DNA of 64,000 bases from Blepharisma stoltei (lineage: Eukaryota > Ciliophora > Heterotrichea > Heterotrichida > Blepharismidae): NCBI GenBank assembly GCA_914767885.1, contig CAJZBQ010000030.1, forward strand, positions 796,909 through 860,908, in the 5' to 3' direction. The notes beneath the pieces were generated by a model that had not been told where the DNA came from, ran no database searches, and worked only from the letters and a program-made list of their open reading frames with translations. The translations under genes and the position numbers were made by a program. This document shows positions 20,260-30,908 of the stretch, piece by piece (position 1 is the first letter of the stretch; the number at the start of each line of letters is the position of its first letter).

Positions 20260-20338
20260 CTTATAAAAATATCCACAAATTCTTTATTTTCAAATAATTT
20301 TTCTTTATAATATTTATACAAGATTATAATAAAATACG

Positions 20339-21409
20339 ATGGCAAAATTTGTTGCACATAACATGCTCCTGGCTCTGAAAGAAGAAGAGTACAAGATAAC
20401 TGAATACGGCAAAAGTACATGCTTAGACGTGATTGATCGTTTCACTGTAGATATTCCTTATTCTGACGGATGTATCAAAACGCGTGTTCTATTTAACGCA
20501 ATGGATCCTTCTTGCCCACCTGACTTTATTATTATGAATCCTCAAACAGACATTGAAGTTCCTTATTCTTCAGTTATAAGCGACTGGAATATCAGCGACC
20601 GACGAGGTCTGCTCAATGCCAGCGCCAAAATCAAAGACGCTTTTTCAGAATACCACGAACGGCTATTTCAGGAATACAAAAATCAAGAAACTGAAGTGAT
20701 TTATAATATTGCTAACAAAATTGAAGGCCTAACGCAAAGAAATGAAATTAAAGTCAACATTGAAGGAGGAGTTTTGCAAGAAATAGTGATTTCTGTGCCG
20801 TTTCCTATTACTTTGGCGCATGAGTCATGCACTCTGCCTATATATTGCCATGTGAGCATTTTGCCGCATGAAGAAAAATTCACTGTGAACTTGCAGTATC
20901 CCCAATGAGCAACTCATTTGCATCATTTAACTATAAATGCACTTGTGAAAGCACAAAATCCTTATTGGCAGTACTCATCATTTTATAGCTTGATAAACCA
21001 GCTAATTAATTTTTTGAAGAAGGAAACGCAGACTGCTGGGAACTCAAAAGACTTAAGAGCGTTATTCATGCAGTGCCTCTGCAATGCAAATCTAGGGATC
21101 CCTCTAGAGATTGACTCAATTGAGTTCTTAAAAATGAGCTTTCATATGGAAATTCCATATAAAGCCACAGGTGGGTCAGAAATCGTCCAATTAATTTTCC
21201 AAGTCCCCTCAGACTTTCCCAAATCAGCACCTACCTATAAACTGAGGAGCCAAAAAATTATGAGGCATAGTGAGCTCAGAGAAAAAAAATACGGGAACAA
21301 GTTTAAAGGCTGAAGCGCAGACTTAGAAATATCGCAGCTTGCGGCGCTTGTAAAACAACGACTTAATGAAGACCTAAAAGATTTTCTCAGCTGGGTTTAT
21401 TCAACATAA
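20339..21409 (+). CDS. BABAM2: BRE/BABAM2 homologue (BRISC and BRCA1-A complex member)
   Basis: 356 residues, two TGA codons read as Trp, stop TAA at 21407-21409. The order of conserved blocks follows animal BRE: DRFTVDIPYSDG...VLFNAMDPSCPPDFII (first UEV-like domain), SDWNISDRRGLL and a helix KDAFSEYHERL; then, in the second UEV-like half, IPYKATGG...FQVPSDFPKSAPTYKL and a C-terminal helix SQLAALVKQRLNEDL. BRE is the scaffold that binds the K63 deubiquitinase BRCC36 and MERIT40. It is slightly shorter than animal BRE. It converges with BUB3, the stops being 7 bp apart. Confidence 0.8.
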
Positions 21410-21416
21410 TTAACCA

Positions 21417-22415
21417 TTATTCTTTAGATGCCGGCATCACGTCGTTGTCCTCGATTTCTTTTATAAATATCTTCTCAGGTGGTTTATTAGGAATATCTCC
21501 TTCTTCAAACATATAACTGCAGCCTATTGCCAGCTGCTTACCGTCCTTATTAAACGCTAATGAAGAAATAGGGCTTGGGTACTGTTTTAGCTTCCAAATC
21601 CTTTTCTTGTGCTCCCCGTCCCAGACATTGACTAAGTTATCGCTTCCTCCTGTTGCAAAAGTCCCAAAAACTGGGTGAAAAGCAATAGTGTTGACTGGGT
21701 AAACCAAAACTTTCCCGTTTTCTTCTTTTCTGTGGCATTTAAAAGCGTAGTTTCTAGCTTGCATTTCTGGGGCTGCACTGAAATACTCCAACCCTACCCT
21801 ACCTTCTATTGAAGCTATAGCGTAGCCCAGGCCATTTGGCATACATTCAATGTACCTGGTTTGGTATTTCAAAGGAGACTCTTTCTGCTGAATTGGCTCT
21901 TGAAGATTCCTTATGTCAAAAATCAATATTTCTTTTTTATTTGTCCCGAGAACTATGTAGCCTTGATTTTCACTTATAGCTAACGAATAAGCTTTTCCTG
22001 GCAAGTTTGTGGTAGAAACCCAGTGGCTTTGAGTTCGAGGGTCCCATGATCTCATTGTAGAATCCCAAGACCCTGATATGATGAGCCCTACTTGTGAATA
22101 AAAGCGGACTGCTTTGATAACATAGTCATGGTCACCTAAATTTTCAGTATGGTTCCTTTCAAAATCATGAAGCTGCAGATGCCGATCCAAGCCACCTCAT
22201 ACAGCGGTATTTGGGGTGTTATAAAAAGCACAGTCAAGAATCGCCGCATTGCCTGTGAATCGAGAAATCAAGTCACAAGAGTCTGTGTTGTAAATAGAAA
22301 CTGAGCGATCCCAGCTTGATACTAATAATGTGTTAGAAGTCGGACTAAAAGCAAGCTTAGAAATGCTGTCTGCAGGAATATTTGGTAATTCTCGCTCAGT
22401 CTTGTCTGATTCCAT
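21417..22415 (-). CDS. BUB3: Spindle checkpoint protein BUB3 (WD40)
   Basis: 332 residues with a TGA Trp just after NTPNTAV. WD40 blades are clear: SWDRSVSIYN, SGSWDSTMRSWDPR, FDIRNLQEPIQQKESPLKYQ, SIEGRVGLEYF, YAFKCHRKEENGKVLVYPVN, FATGGSDNLVNVWD, PISSLAFNKDGKQLAIGCSYM. These blocks match BUB3 rather than RAE1 (KYQTR then SSIEGRVAVEY and FKCHR). BUB3 binds GLEBS motifs of BUB1/BUBR1 at kinetochores. Uninterrupted by inserts. Confidence 0.93.
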
Positions 22416-22479
22416 TTAATTTGAACTTAAAATATGTATGATCCCTTAATGCAAATTTATAGGAAATTTTTAATTTTAG

Positions 22480-25400
22480 CTACTTTCTCTTCTTTTCTCC
22501 TGCAGCTTCTATATGAGCAGTTGACGGGCCTCTATTAAAAGAGCCCACTTCTTGTCCCATCACTTCTGGCATGGCTCCTTGTGGCCCTTTAAGTTTCTTT
22601 TGTTTTTTCCAATTTTTCTTCTTGTATTCTGACCTTTCTTTTTTAGGCAGCCACCTTTCAGGGTCTGGAGGAGGGTTATTAGGATTTTTAGGGTCAAAGC
22701 CTTTAGGGTATTTTGGTTTTCTTTTTCTCTTTTTTCTGGCCACTTCTGCTACTTTTTTCTCTTCTACTTTTTGTTTCCAGTTTACGTTGGCGTATTCTAA
22801 CCTGTCGCAGACTCCAAAAATGTCTTCGTCACCTTGTCGTAAGGAATATAAAGCATCTTTTTTATTGATCAGGCCTTTTTTCAAGCTTTCTATTTCTTGG
22901 AACTTTTTGTTTTTTTCAGCTTCGCTGACAGTTGGATTGGCTTTTACCCATTTTGCATAAGAGTTAGCGGCGGCAATTACTAAACTTGATCTTATAGCTT
23001 TATCATCATTTTTATTGAGAAATTGCTGGAAAACGCTAGTTGCTTTATCTAATTCGCCAATTTTCATTAATAAATTCCCTAGAGCTTCACAGATTTTTCT
23101 ATCAGAAAACAATTTGTTTCCTTCTTCTAAAAGCTCAACAGCTTGCTGCACATATCCAGCGTCTTCCAAAATGTGAGACATTGTTATATAAAAATCTTGA
23201 TCATTAAAAGCGCTCTGTTCTGACTTCAGTTTCAGCGAAATCTCTGCAGCTTCTTTCTGTTGTAGAGAATTATTAAAATGACGTGATATGACGTGGACTC
23301 CTGGTGGCCCGTGAATTGATCCGGCCCAGGAAAGGCGAGCCACATGACGATAGTTCTCTGGGGTGGAGTTTTGGCCTAGGAGATGACCCTAAGTCTTTTT
23401 TCTTTACCTGCAGATGTTCTTCCCGGCGCAAAGTACCACAATACTCCATGGGGGCAATCTTCGAGCCTGCAATAAGGCTCTAACCGGCCATGGAGAAGGC
23501 AAAGACGATTCACCCATACTCTTGAACCCTGTCAGAGGTTAAGGGAGTCTTTTGCTGAACGTTGGGACCAAGAAAGGCAATGCCAATGGGTAGGGGTGTC
23601 TCCCCAATAGATCTTCGAAGTCACCATTTTTTGGTGACATCAGAAGCAAAAAGGTGGTGTGAGGATAGCACTTAGCGCCAATACGAAGCTATCCGTGAAA
23701 CGGAGAGGGGCTGAAATAAATCCTGATGGCCCACTATAATTTAAACTAATCTAATCTAATCTTTCTGTTTGTGCTGCTGCAACAGAATTTTTATTAGCAA
23801 TAAATAAGCCCACGGCTGATGTTTTTCCAATAAAAAGTTTTTATATTCATCATTCTTTTTTTCTTTCATCAGTATATAAGCATTGATAGAGCCTAGCCTT
23901 CTCTCGTGGACTTTATATTTTTCGCATTCTTTTAATATATCTTCTGCTTCTTGGATTTTTTTTCTTTTGAAAGCGATCAATGCATAATTAAGCAAAATCC
24001 CAGCTTTTTGTAGAGCAGTTAACTTATTTTCATCTCCCAAAGAGCTCTTAAGCTCGTTTAAGGCTTCTTTATTTTCATGCTCCTTTGCAACAATCTTACT
24101 TACTTAATTATCTGGTGTTTAAGGTGTCTAGTGCCGCAGCCCAAAAGGGCCTATGGCAAAACTGATGACGTAGGCGAGCCATCTTGGCACGGGTCAGCCC
24201 CGTCCAAGCCTTCTAACAACTCCTGCCTCACCGGCCTTGCTGCACGTCTCACCCGGCGCGTTGCCGTCGCCCTTGTCGCTCGACTCAGCTCCTGCGCGTG
24301 TTCCGCCTAAGGGTCATCCTCCCGTGGGGATGTGCTGAGAGGTAAAAGCCCGAGATCTTGAGTGGACTGAGGAGTGGTTCCTCTGGTTATCCCCAAAGTT
24401 AAACCGCTATTGCTGTCCAGAAGTTCACGAGTGAAAACCTAACCCTAATAATAAAATTCCATGATTAGCAAAGCTAATTTCTCTCGAACCGAATGCCATT
24501 TTATTATTCCTTTACAACAATAAGTTATTTTTTATCATTGCTTTTATATTTAAATCTGTGGTCTGTTTTAAGATTTCTTCATATTTTTCTATAGCAGTTT
24601 GTGTTTCTTCCATAAGTTGGTAAATATAAGCAATTTGGGCTTTGACGATCCATTTTTCTTCTTCTAATGATGAATCTTTGGTGACGATATTTTCGACTTC
24701 TCGAAGTGAGTTTAAAGCTTCACTATAGTGTCCTATATCGGTCTGCAGAATAGCTCTATTGAACAAAATTTCCCATCCACCCTCGTGCTGAAGCGAAAAA
24801 TGATTGATACCTCTATCTCCAAGTCCTGGGCCAGAAAAAGACGCTGAAAAGTTAATAAGCAGTTCTTGTGAACTTGGGTCATTTTTTATCAAATCTTCAT
24901 ACTCAGCGATTGCTTGCTCAAACCACGACAGGCGAAAGAACTACATAATAAATACAGCTTGAGCTCTCAGCTGACGAAAAGCTTTGTCGCTTTTTCCTTC
25001 ACAAACTCTTAAGCAATATTACATTAATTAAAGTGTCTAAGGTATATAACGCCACACTCCCACTCAAGAGACACTGCCAAATGGTGACGTAGCGAATATT
25101 TTCGATCCAAAAGTCCATCCTAAATAAACTGCCTGCCATCCTCACTAGTTTCTCACCCAGCGTGATATTCACCCTTGCCTAGCTCAGCTTATTCGCATAT
25201 TCCGTTTAAGGGTCATCCTCTTTGGATGTGTTCAGTGTGAACCCCTAAAGCTCTTGGTCGCACTGTGAATTAGCTCATCTTGCTATCCCAAAGTTAAACC
25301 GCTACTGCTGTATAAAGTTCTTGAGAGAAATCCAAACCCTATAAATAAAATTCCATGAGCAAGAGAAAATTAGCAGAGCTAATTTCTCTCAAACCAACTC

Positions 25401-25700
25401 CCACTTTTTATTTTTATCCAAAATTCTTAAGCAGTCTTCAAAATTCCCAAGCTTATAGCTTATATAAGCTCTTTCAAAATCCAAGCCCTGCACCGTTTGT
25501 ATCAGCTCAAAGGCTTCTTGGAATTTTGATGTTTGGATCAAAGCGACAATTTTAGTCTTCAGCAAGTCAAGATCATTAGGCAAAACACCTTGCACTACAT
25601 AAAACTTACAATTTGAACAAATCGCCAAGATCGAGCTGTGGTTGCCGCCTTTGATTTCTTGCCAAAGCAGCTCATACGCTTTCTGAGGGTTATCAGACAT
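22480..25700 (-). CDS. SRP72: Signal recognition particle subunit SRP72, interrupted by three retroposons
   Basis: Start ATG at 25698-25700, stop TAG at 22480-22482. TPR-type helices make up most of the protein; the C-terminal RNA-binding motif is distinctive (PKYPKGFDPKNPN...DPERWLPKKERSEYKKK and GPQGA). SRP72 binds SRP68 and 7SL RNA. A 15-nt intron lies at 24941-24955. Inserts at 25011-25428 and 24098-24526 (both SINE-C) and 23262-23760 break the frame. Removal gives EDCLRVCEGKSDKAF, KNKIVAKEHENKEAL and LLQQHKQKEAAEISL, all in frame. The C-terminus is Lys-rich as usual. Confidence 0.92.
23262..23760 (+). mobile_element. SINE-like retroposon in SRP72 (no TA in its TSD)
   Basis: 499 bp between exact 9-bp repeats CTTTCTGTT (23253-23261, 23761-23769). 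Plus-strand head ATTAAAATGACGTGAT, 3' tail CTAATCTAATCTAAT. Removal of insert plus one repeat restores SRP72 exactly (HKQK-EAAEISL). Unlike the other two SRP72 insertions the repeat has no TA, and the nearby TA pairs examined give a stop, a wrong frame or a nine-residue deletion. Confidence 0.82.
24098..24526 (-). mobile_element. SINE-C copy 2 (IES in SRP72)
   Basis: Near-identical flanks: TCCTTTGCAACAATCTTA on the left and TTCCTTTACAACAATAAG on the right. Minus-strand head ATAAAATGGCATTCGGTTCG, shared GCTAATTTCTC stem, core GTTAAACCGCTATTGCTG (plus strand) and tail with TAAGTAAGTAAG. Excision between TA 24097-24098 and TA 24526-24527 (429 bp) gives KNKIVAKEHENK in frame. The copy of the TSD that lies inside the IES has drifted by 1 bp. 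Confidence 0.88.
24941..24955 (-). other. 15-nt intron in SRP72
   Basis: On the minus strand GTATTTATTATGTAG. Its removal takes out an in-frame TAG and joins RAQA to FFRLSWFEQA, matching the TPR helix. Confidence 0.88.
25011..25428 (-). mobile_element. SINE-C copy 3 (IES in SRP72)
   Basis: Flanked by TCTTAAGCA (25007-25015 and 25425-25433), which contains TA. Minus-strand head AATAAAAAGTGGGAGTTGG then TTTGAGAGAAATTAGC; core AAAGTTAAACCGCTACTGCT on the plus strand; tail TTAATTAAAGTGTCTAAGG. TA-to-TA removal (418 bp) gives EDCLRVCEGK. Confidence 0.88.
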
Positions 25701-25753
25701 ATTTTACTTGGATTTAAAGAGAATGGGAAATTATAATAAACGGTAATCTCGCC

Positions 25754-28521
25754 ATGAAAATAACTATAAAGTGAATATGCGCTTTATCTCTATTGGTCTT
25801 GGCCTCTGCAAGTCAGAAAACAATGCAGCCAGAGATGAAGAATAATGGATTGGCATTTTTAGAAGAGGAAGAAGAAGAGGATAGCCAAGATTTGGTCGAC
25901 TCAGGATACACAGGAAGTTCTGTAAGTACAGATGAAGGAGATGAATATGATGAATATTATGAAAATGATGAAGATTATGACGAGGAAGAATATGAATATC
26001 AAGATGTCGAAAGGGCTGACTATAGCGAATATGATATAATTTATACACCATAATAGATCTCTATATCCCAGCAGAATACTGATCAGAAAAAATATGGCCA
26101 GAACACTTTTTTATACAATCTAAGTCTGATTTAGCATCTTTAAAACAATAAATGGAGATTTATCATTTTCGTTTTTACTTTTCAAAAAAAGTGACAAGTA
26201 TAAATTAATTTTAAAAATTAAGATGGTTGTCAATAATGGTCTATAAAATTTCAGGGGATATAGTGATTATAGTGCTACTTATACAGCGACAGATGAGGAT
26301 GAGGAAAATAATGATGGTGAAGAGGAGGAAAGTGGAGATTTAAGTGAAAATAATGAAGAAGAGGAAAGTGGAGACGAAGAAGATAGCAGTGAGGATGTAG
26401 ATGGTGATACGGAAGAAGATATAATTATAAAATGGTGTTGACAGAATAAGTTCTCTATGAGAACTTTCCACTCTCAAGTAATTTTATTATTATCAGCTAG
26501 GCCTAAAGCATTGAGTAGAGGGTTGGCCCTTGAATTTTAGGAGGCATAGGTTTGGCTGCTTCATACTCCTAGAGGTTATCACTTAGTCAGAACACATGTA
26601 GGAGTTAATTAAGAGCGAAATAGCGCGTCACATGAGGTTGTGGAAAGATTAATAGCTTCCAATATAAAGGGAGAGGAGAAGATAGCTAGTGATGTCACGA
26701 GAGCTAAAAGTGCAAGCTGCAATTAAACCGTAATGCAGAATCTATCTTTAAATATTAAATTACTTTAGTAAGAAGGTATAAGTGAGGGTAGTGATGAAAC
26801 TGAAGAAGTAGATGAAGAAGAAAATGATTATGATGAAGATATAGATGAATGAGATGAAAATTCAGATAGTGATATTGATGAAAGTGAAGAATACTACTCA
26901 GAAGAGGGCGATTATTCTGAAAGTAACGAAGATGGAGAGAGAGAGAAATCTTTATTACTTAAAGGCCTTTATTTCAGGGCCATGTCCCGATTAAAAATTT
27001 TTTAACTTTCTTCTTTTCCTAAAATCTTTGGATAAAATTTTAGTAAAATTTTCTGAACCCACGTAATCCGCGATTTTTTCGATTTCTGAGTCTGATATGA
27101 ATTTTCTATATCTGATGAAATTTGAATCTGATCTAAATTTTATTTTCCTGATAATGTTTGATTCTGATATCAATTTTATTTTTCTGATAAAATTTGAATC
27201 TGATCTAATTTTTATTTTTCTGGTGTTCAGGATTTTCTTATCGATTGTCTCTTATCATCAATGATCACCTCAGTCTTCCTATATTTTGAAGGTTTCCTGA
27301 ATAGGATCTATTTCATCTAGTATTTTTCCATCTAAACGACTTAAAAACTCCAATATTTTGTCATCTGTATCAACATTTTCTGCATCACTATCATTTCATT
27401 CATACTCTGATTCAGAATTATCAAGTAATCCTGTATCAATAAGTTCATTTAATAGTAAAAAGTTCGAAAAATTCATCCTGTAAAGCTCCGTTTTCTTCAC
27501 AAAAAGAAGAAGAATAGGGAAACATTACTTTCCGAATCTTCCATTAAAATAAAAGTACGAAGATGGAGAAGAGCTAGAAGACTATTCAAGTGAAAACTTA
27601 GATTACAGTGATGCTGATGAAAGTCAATACTCAGATACTGACTCTGATGAAGATTTAGAGGAAGATTATGATGAAGACGCCAGCGAGAGCTATGAAATTG
27701 ATGAAAGTACTGATGAAATTGAAGATTCAGAATATGATCTTGAAGACTATTCAGAAAGTGACAGTGATGAGGATGAAAACTACTCAGACTATGACGAAAC
27801 AGATGTAAGCTATGAAGATGAATCTGAAGATTTAGAGGACTATGCAAGCACAACTTCGGAGGAAAGCGAAGAAGTTGATGAAGATGAAGAGACAGATGAA
27901 ACTAGTGAAGATACTAGCAGCGAGGATAGCTCAGCAAATGATGAAGATACAAGCGACGCAACAGAAGTTACTATTGAAGAAGAAAGCAGTATAACAGTCT
28001 CAGAAGAGGAAAATAGTGATAGTGAGGGGACTAGCAATGATGAAAGTTCAACTGAAGTAGAAAGTGAATCAACGGAAACAGATACTGGAGGAGAAAATGG
28101 TACAGAAGAGGCTGATGGAGAAGAAGCAGATAGTAGCGAAGATGAGGCGGCAGATGAAGATACTGGTAGTGAGGAAAGCGAAGAAGAAAGCGAAGAAGAA
28201 AGTGAAGAAGAAAGTAAAGAAGAAAGTAAAGAAGAAAGTGAAGAAGAAAGTGAAGAAGAAAGTGAAGAAGAAAGTGAAGAAGATAGCGAAGAAGAAAGTA
28301 ATGAGGAAAGTGAAGAAGAAAGTGAAGAAGAGACAGAAAACTCTGATGAGTCATCAAGTGATGAGGATACAAGTGAAGAAGACAACAGTGAAAGTGACTC
28401 AGAAGTCCAAGACTCAACTGAAGAAGCCTCTGAGGTGGAAGAAAACGAAAATTCCAGTGAGTCCGCAAGTGACGTTACTGATGAATCAAGCGAGTCAACC
28501 GAAACTCAAGTCACAGAATAA
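25754..28521 (+). CDS. Secreted Asp/Glu/Ser-rich repeat protein, interrupted by three inserts
   Basis: ATG at 25754 begins a signal peptide, MKITI, a TGA-coded Trp, then ICALSLLVLASAS. The mature part is almost only Glu, Asp, Ser, Thr and Tyr. The last exon (from about 27557) holds a run of 12-bp units GAAGAAGAAAGT coding ESEE repeats at about 28176-28330 and ends in TQVTE with TAA at 28519-28521. Inserts at 26031-26259, 26425-26770 and 26939-27556 are removed to keep the acidic frame. Such composition fits a calcium-binding secretory-granule or matrix protein; function is inferred only from composition. Divergent from SRP72 with 53 bp between starts. Confidence 0.75.
26031..26259. mobile_element. 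IES (229 bp) in the acidic protein gene
   Basis: The acidic frame stops at 26051-26053 and resumes at about 26256. TA at 26030-26031 and 26259-26260 join YSEY to SDYSAT in frame. The ends carry imperfect inverted repeats (AATTTATACACCATAATAG versus AATTTTATAGACCATTATTG on the other strand). Confidence 0.7.
26425..26770 (+). mobile_element. SINE-like retroposon in the acidic protein gene
   Basis: 346 bp flanked by AGAAGRTATAA (26414-26424 and 26771-26781, one mismatch). Head TTATAAAATGGTGTTGAC; AT-rich tail. TA-to-TA removal joins TEED to ISEGSDETEE in frame. Confidence 0.8.
26939..27556 (-). mobile_element. 618-bp insertion in the acidic protein gene with minus-strand coding remnants
   Basis: Flanked by exact 13-bp repeats ACGAAGATGGAGA (26926-26938, 27557-27569). 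Removal with one repeat restores ESNEDGE-ELEDYSSE. The minus strand holds a frame starting MNFSNFLLLNELIDTG (27475 downward) and a second basic frame (27173-26991) with repeated RKIKFRSDSNFI-like units; together they look like a decayed ORF, family unknown. TA-to-TA excision at the nearest TAs would shift the frame by 1. Confidence 0.65.
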
Positions 28522-28599
28522 TTAGCAAACTTATTTGTTTAATAATAATCTATCTTACCTTCGATTAATAAGGAGATCCTTCCTTATTTGTGATGTCTT

Positions 28600-28777
28600 A
28601 CTCCCCTCTTTAAATATAGGTAAAATTTTTATTTTTTTGGTATTTCAACCACCTATCTTTAATTGGAACAATTGTTTTCAATGGGAAAATTTTATAGTTG
28701 AAATTATAATTTTTTTAACAATATTAACCCTTTTAAATTTTAGCAAGATTTATTGTTCCAATTTAAAGTGAGAAGTT
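28600..28777. mobile_element. MITE-2 copy (intergenic)
   Basis: TA at 28599-28600 and 28777-28778; ends ACTCCCCTCTTTAAATATAG and (inverted) CCAATTTAAAGTGAGAAGT. An inner second copy of the right-end motif (CCTTTTAAATTTTAG) occurs at about 28728. Confidence 0.65.
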
Positions 28778-28790
28778 AGCACAAAATTTC

Positions 28791-28907
28791 CAAATAGTAA
28801 ATTTTTTTATATAAATAGATCGAAATTCGCTTACTATTGGGTCAAATGCCCAAAATTTGCATTTTATCTGAAAATTTTGATCTAATCAAATAAAATTTAC
28901 TATTTGT
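28791..28907. repeat. Imperfect palindrome
   Basis: CAAATAGTAAATTTTTTTAT at the left and ATAAAATTTACTATTTG at the right, with a second inner pair around TAGATCGAAATT / AATTTTGATCTA. Intergenic, AT-rich; a short IES or MITE remnant. Confidence 0.6.
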
Positions 28908-28991
28908 AAAATTTAGCCCCTACGAATAAGAGAGAATTACTTATTTCTGGGGCAGTTAATAGAATAGTGTATTGAATTAATTGCTCTCAAA

Positions 28992-29381
28992 TTATAAAGT
29001 AGTACTTAAATAAGCAATATATTTTTTTATCTGTGCTTCAGTTTTTTGCAAAGTCAAGTCATTATTATTGCTGATTTTTTTAACTGGCTGGCAGTTTCCT
29101 TCCTTTGAAGCTATTTCTCTTTTAAGATTTGTAACATCTCTCAGTGCGATTTTTGCTTGATATAAGTCTTGAATTGCTTTGTGCTCTTCCTGTTCCCTTC
29201 TTTTTTCTTTGGCTGACTTTAGCATTTCTTCTGCTTTTGCTCTTTGCTGATTTCTAAATGCAATATGCTCATTTCTGATGACTGTTTCCTTAAAATTCCA
29301 TCGGATTTTGGGATTGTTATTCCAGCGCTTCTTATTTCGAGTGTCCTTTCTTGGAAATGATTCTGGATCATCATCAATCAT
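28992..29381 (-). CDS. Small basic coiled-coil protein
   Basis: 129 residues, ATG at 29379-29381, TAA at 28992-28994. A charged N-terminus (DDDPESFPRKDTRNKKRWNNN) is followed by a long helix rich in Lys, Glu, Arg and Gln. No family recognised; composition resembles RNA-binding or ciliary coiled-coil proteins. Confidence 0.6.
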   Translation of the reverse strand: MIDDDPESFPRKDTRNKKRWNNNPKIRWNFKETVIRNEHIAFRNQQRAKAEEMLKSAKEKRREQEEHKAIQDLYQAKIALRDVTNLKREIASKEGNCQPVKKISNNNDLTLQKTEAQIKKYIAYLSTTL

Positions 29382-29640
29382 TTTTATATTTAGACAATAT
29401 TGCGAAAATTTAAATAAAATAAAAATTTATATATAAAAAGAATTTAATTTTTATTTTAAGCGATAAGCAAATATGTTTAATAAAACTCATCATATAAACA
29501 AAACAGAAATTAAATCATTTACAGTAAATAAGTGTATAATGGCCTTGAAAATTCTCTTTTTGTCTGCACAGAATATAGCTGATTACAAATATCATTTAGC
29601 CATTACAGTATAAATATATAATTATTTAATCCTTTACACC

Positions 29641-30908
29641 TTACCTCAAGTTAAATTGCCCTGTTTCAACGTTGAAATTTCTATGCAGCAATTTAATATA
29701 GTTTTCATCAATATCAACTGTTCTTGATCTCTCAATCAATTCTTCCCAGCCGATTTTTCCTTTTCCTCCATCCAGCAGCTCCAAAAAATGCTTCCACTCC
29801 CTCTGGCTCTGATGCGTAATTTTCAGAGGCCCCAAAATTTCAATTGAGTCCCTTGCCTGAAGAATTGTCTCTTCTAGGCATTTTAAAATCGCAATCACAA
29901 ATCTATATATAAAAGACCAGCCTTTCCTAAAAAACTGGTCAAGGATGTTGACCATCTCTCTTACAGGAACTACACTGCCAAACATCGTAAAAAGCCAGTC
30001 AGTTGCATACATTTCTGAGCTTATCCTATGCTCAGCAAACTGCCTGTGGACGTTTGGGAGTAAATCTAGGATGAGAAGCTGAATTATTTGACAGTGTTTT
30101 GATAGTCCTGGGAGTCTGGGCAAGAAAATATCCCGTAACTCGTATTCTTCCATGAGCCCAATGAAAAGTCAAAATGCATCAACTTCGCTGGAATGCCAAA
30201 GCAGAGCTGCAACAATAAAATTCATCCCTTGGACATAGCCAAGATAATGGTCGTACTTGCTGAAAGCATAGAGAACTCTTCGCAAAGCTGCCTGGCCTTT
30301 GGAGTTTTCTGAAAAATATTGTTCGTCAGGGTAGGTGCGAGCTAAGTCGAGCTCGATTTGTTTGGTGCTGTCTTTGTATTGCTGGGTTTCTAGAGGAGAT
30401 TCTATCTTCCCTCTCCGTGAGTGAACAGAACTTTTTTGTTCACTTACGAAGAGGGGTTAATTTTTTTTTATATAAATTTTATAGAAAAAATTTTTTTTCG
30501 AAATTTTAATTTGCAAAAATTGGAAGCAAATATTAATTTAATTTATAAAATTTATGTTTTTAAACGCAATTTGTTTAAAATTAAACAGAATTAGCTTGAG
30601 ATTTCATTATACTAATTATCGCTTATATTTCAAATTTTTTTTCACAAAAAAATTTTTGTTCACTAACGGAGGGCAAAAAATAGGGATTTTTCTAATGGTT
30701 TTGTTCACTCATAGGGGGGGAGTAAGAGTTCTTGGTAAATTTCTTCAGCATTTCTAGGAGGATTACATTTTAAAAGTCAAGTGGTAGCTCTATTGCATGA
30801 TGTAGAGACACGAGATGGGACAAACTGCCGATAGCTACGAGTGAAGAAACTTTTATCTTCTAAATTACAGTCGCATTGTATTTCATGGGTGTTGATAGAA
30901 ACAGGCAT
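29641..30908 (-). CDS. TBC-domain Rab GTPase-activating protein, interrupted by MITE-1
   Basis: Start ATG at 30906-30908; stop at 29641-29643. Short N-terminus, then a TBC domain with both catalytic fingers: Arg in IELDLARTYPDE and Gln in GYVQGMNF. Later blocks YATDWLFTMFGSVVPVREMVNILDQFF and GWSFIYRFVIAIL are standard TBC helices. TGA is Trp at DAFWLFIGL. A MITE-1 copy (30404-30723) splits the region before the Arg finger; TA-to-TA removal gives YQELLESPLETQQY. It accelerates GTP hydrolysis by a Rab; two Rabs are coded elsewhere in the window, but pairing is unknown. Confidence 0.88.
30404..30723. mobile_element. MITE-1 copy 3 (IES in the TBC gene)
   Basis: TA at 30403-30404 and 30723-30724; left CTCTCCGTGAGTGAACAGAA with hairpin partner, right TTTTGTTCACTCATAGGGGG. 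320 bp; interior alike to copies 1 and 2. Confidence 0.88.

Larger units (their letters stand above)
28522..28991. other. Intergenic region with a MITE-2 copy and a palindrome
   Basis: 470 bp between the acidic protein stop and the next minus-strand stop; it holds the elements at 28600-28777 and 28791-28907 and nothing else recognised. Confidence 0.5.

Noticed and set aside
27497-28468. Long minus-strand frames of Ser/Leu or His/Leu repeats opposite the acidic gene
   Set aside because: They are complements of the GAAGAAGAAAGT repeat; the plus-strand acidic frame has a signal peptide, consistent composition and a natural stop.
28064-28525. Lys-rich plus-strand frame of about 150 codons
   Set aside because: It is the acidic repeat read in another frame (GAA/AAG shift); no independent support.
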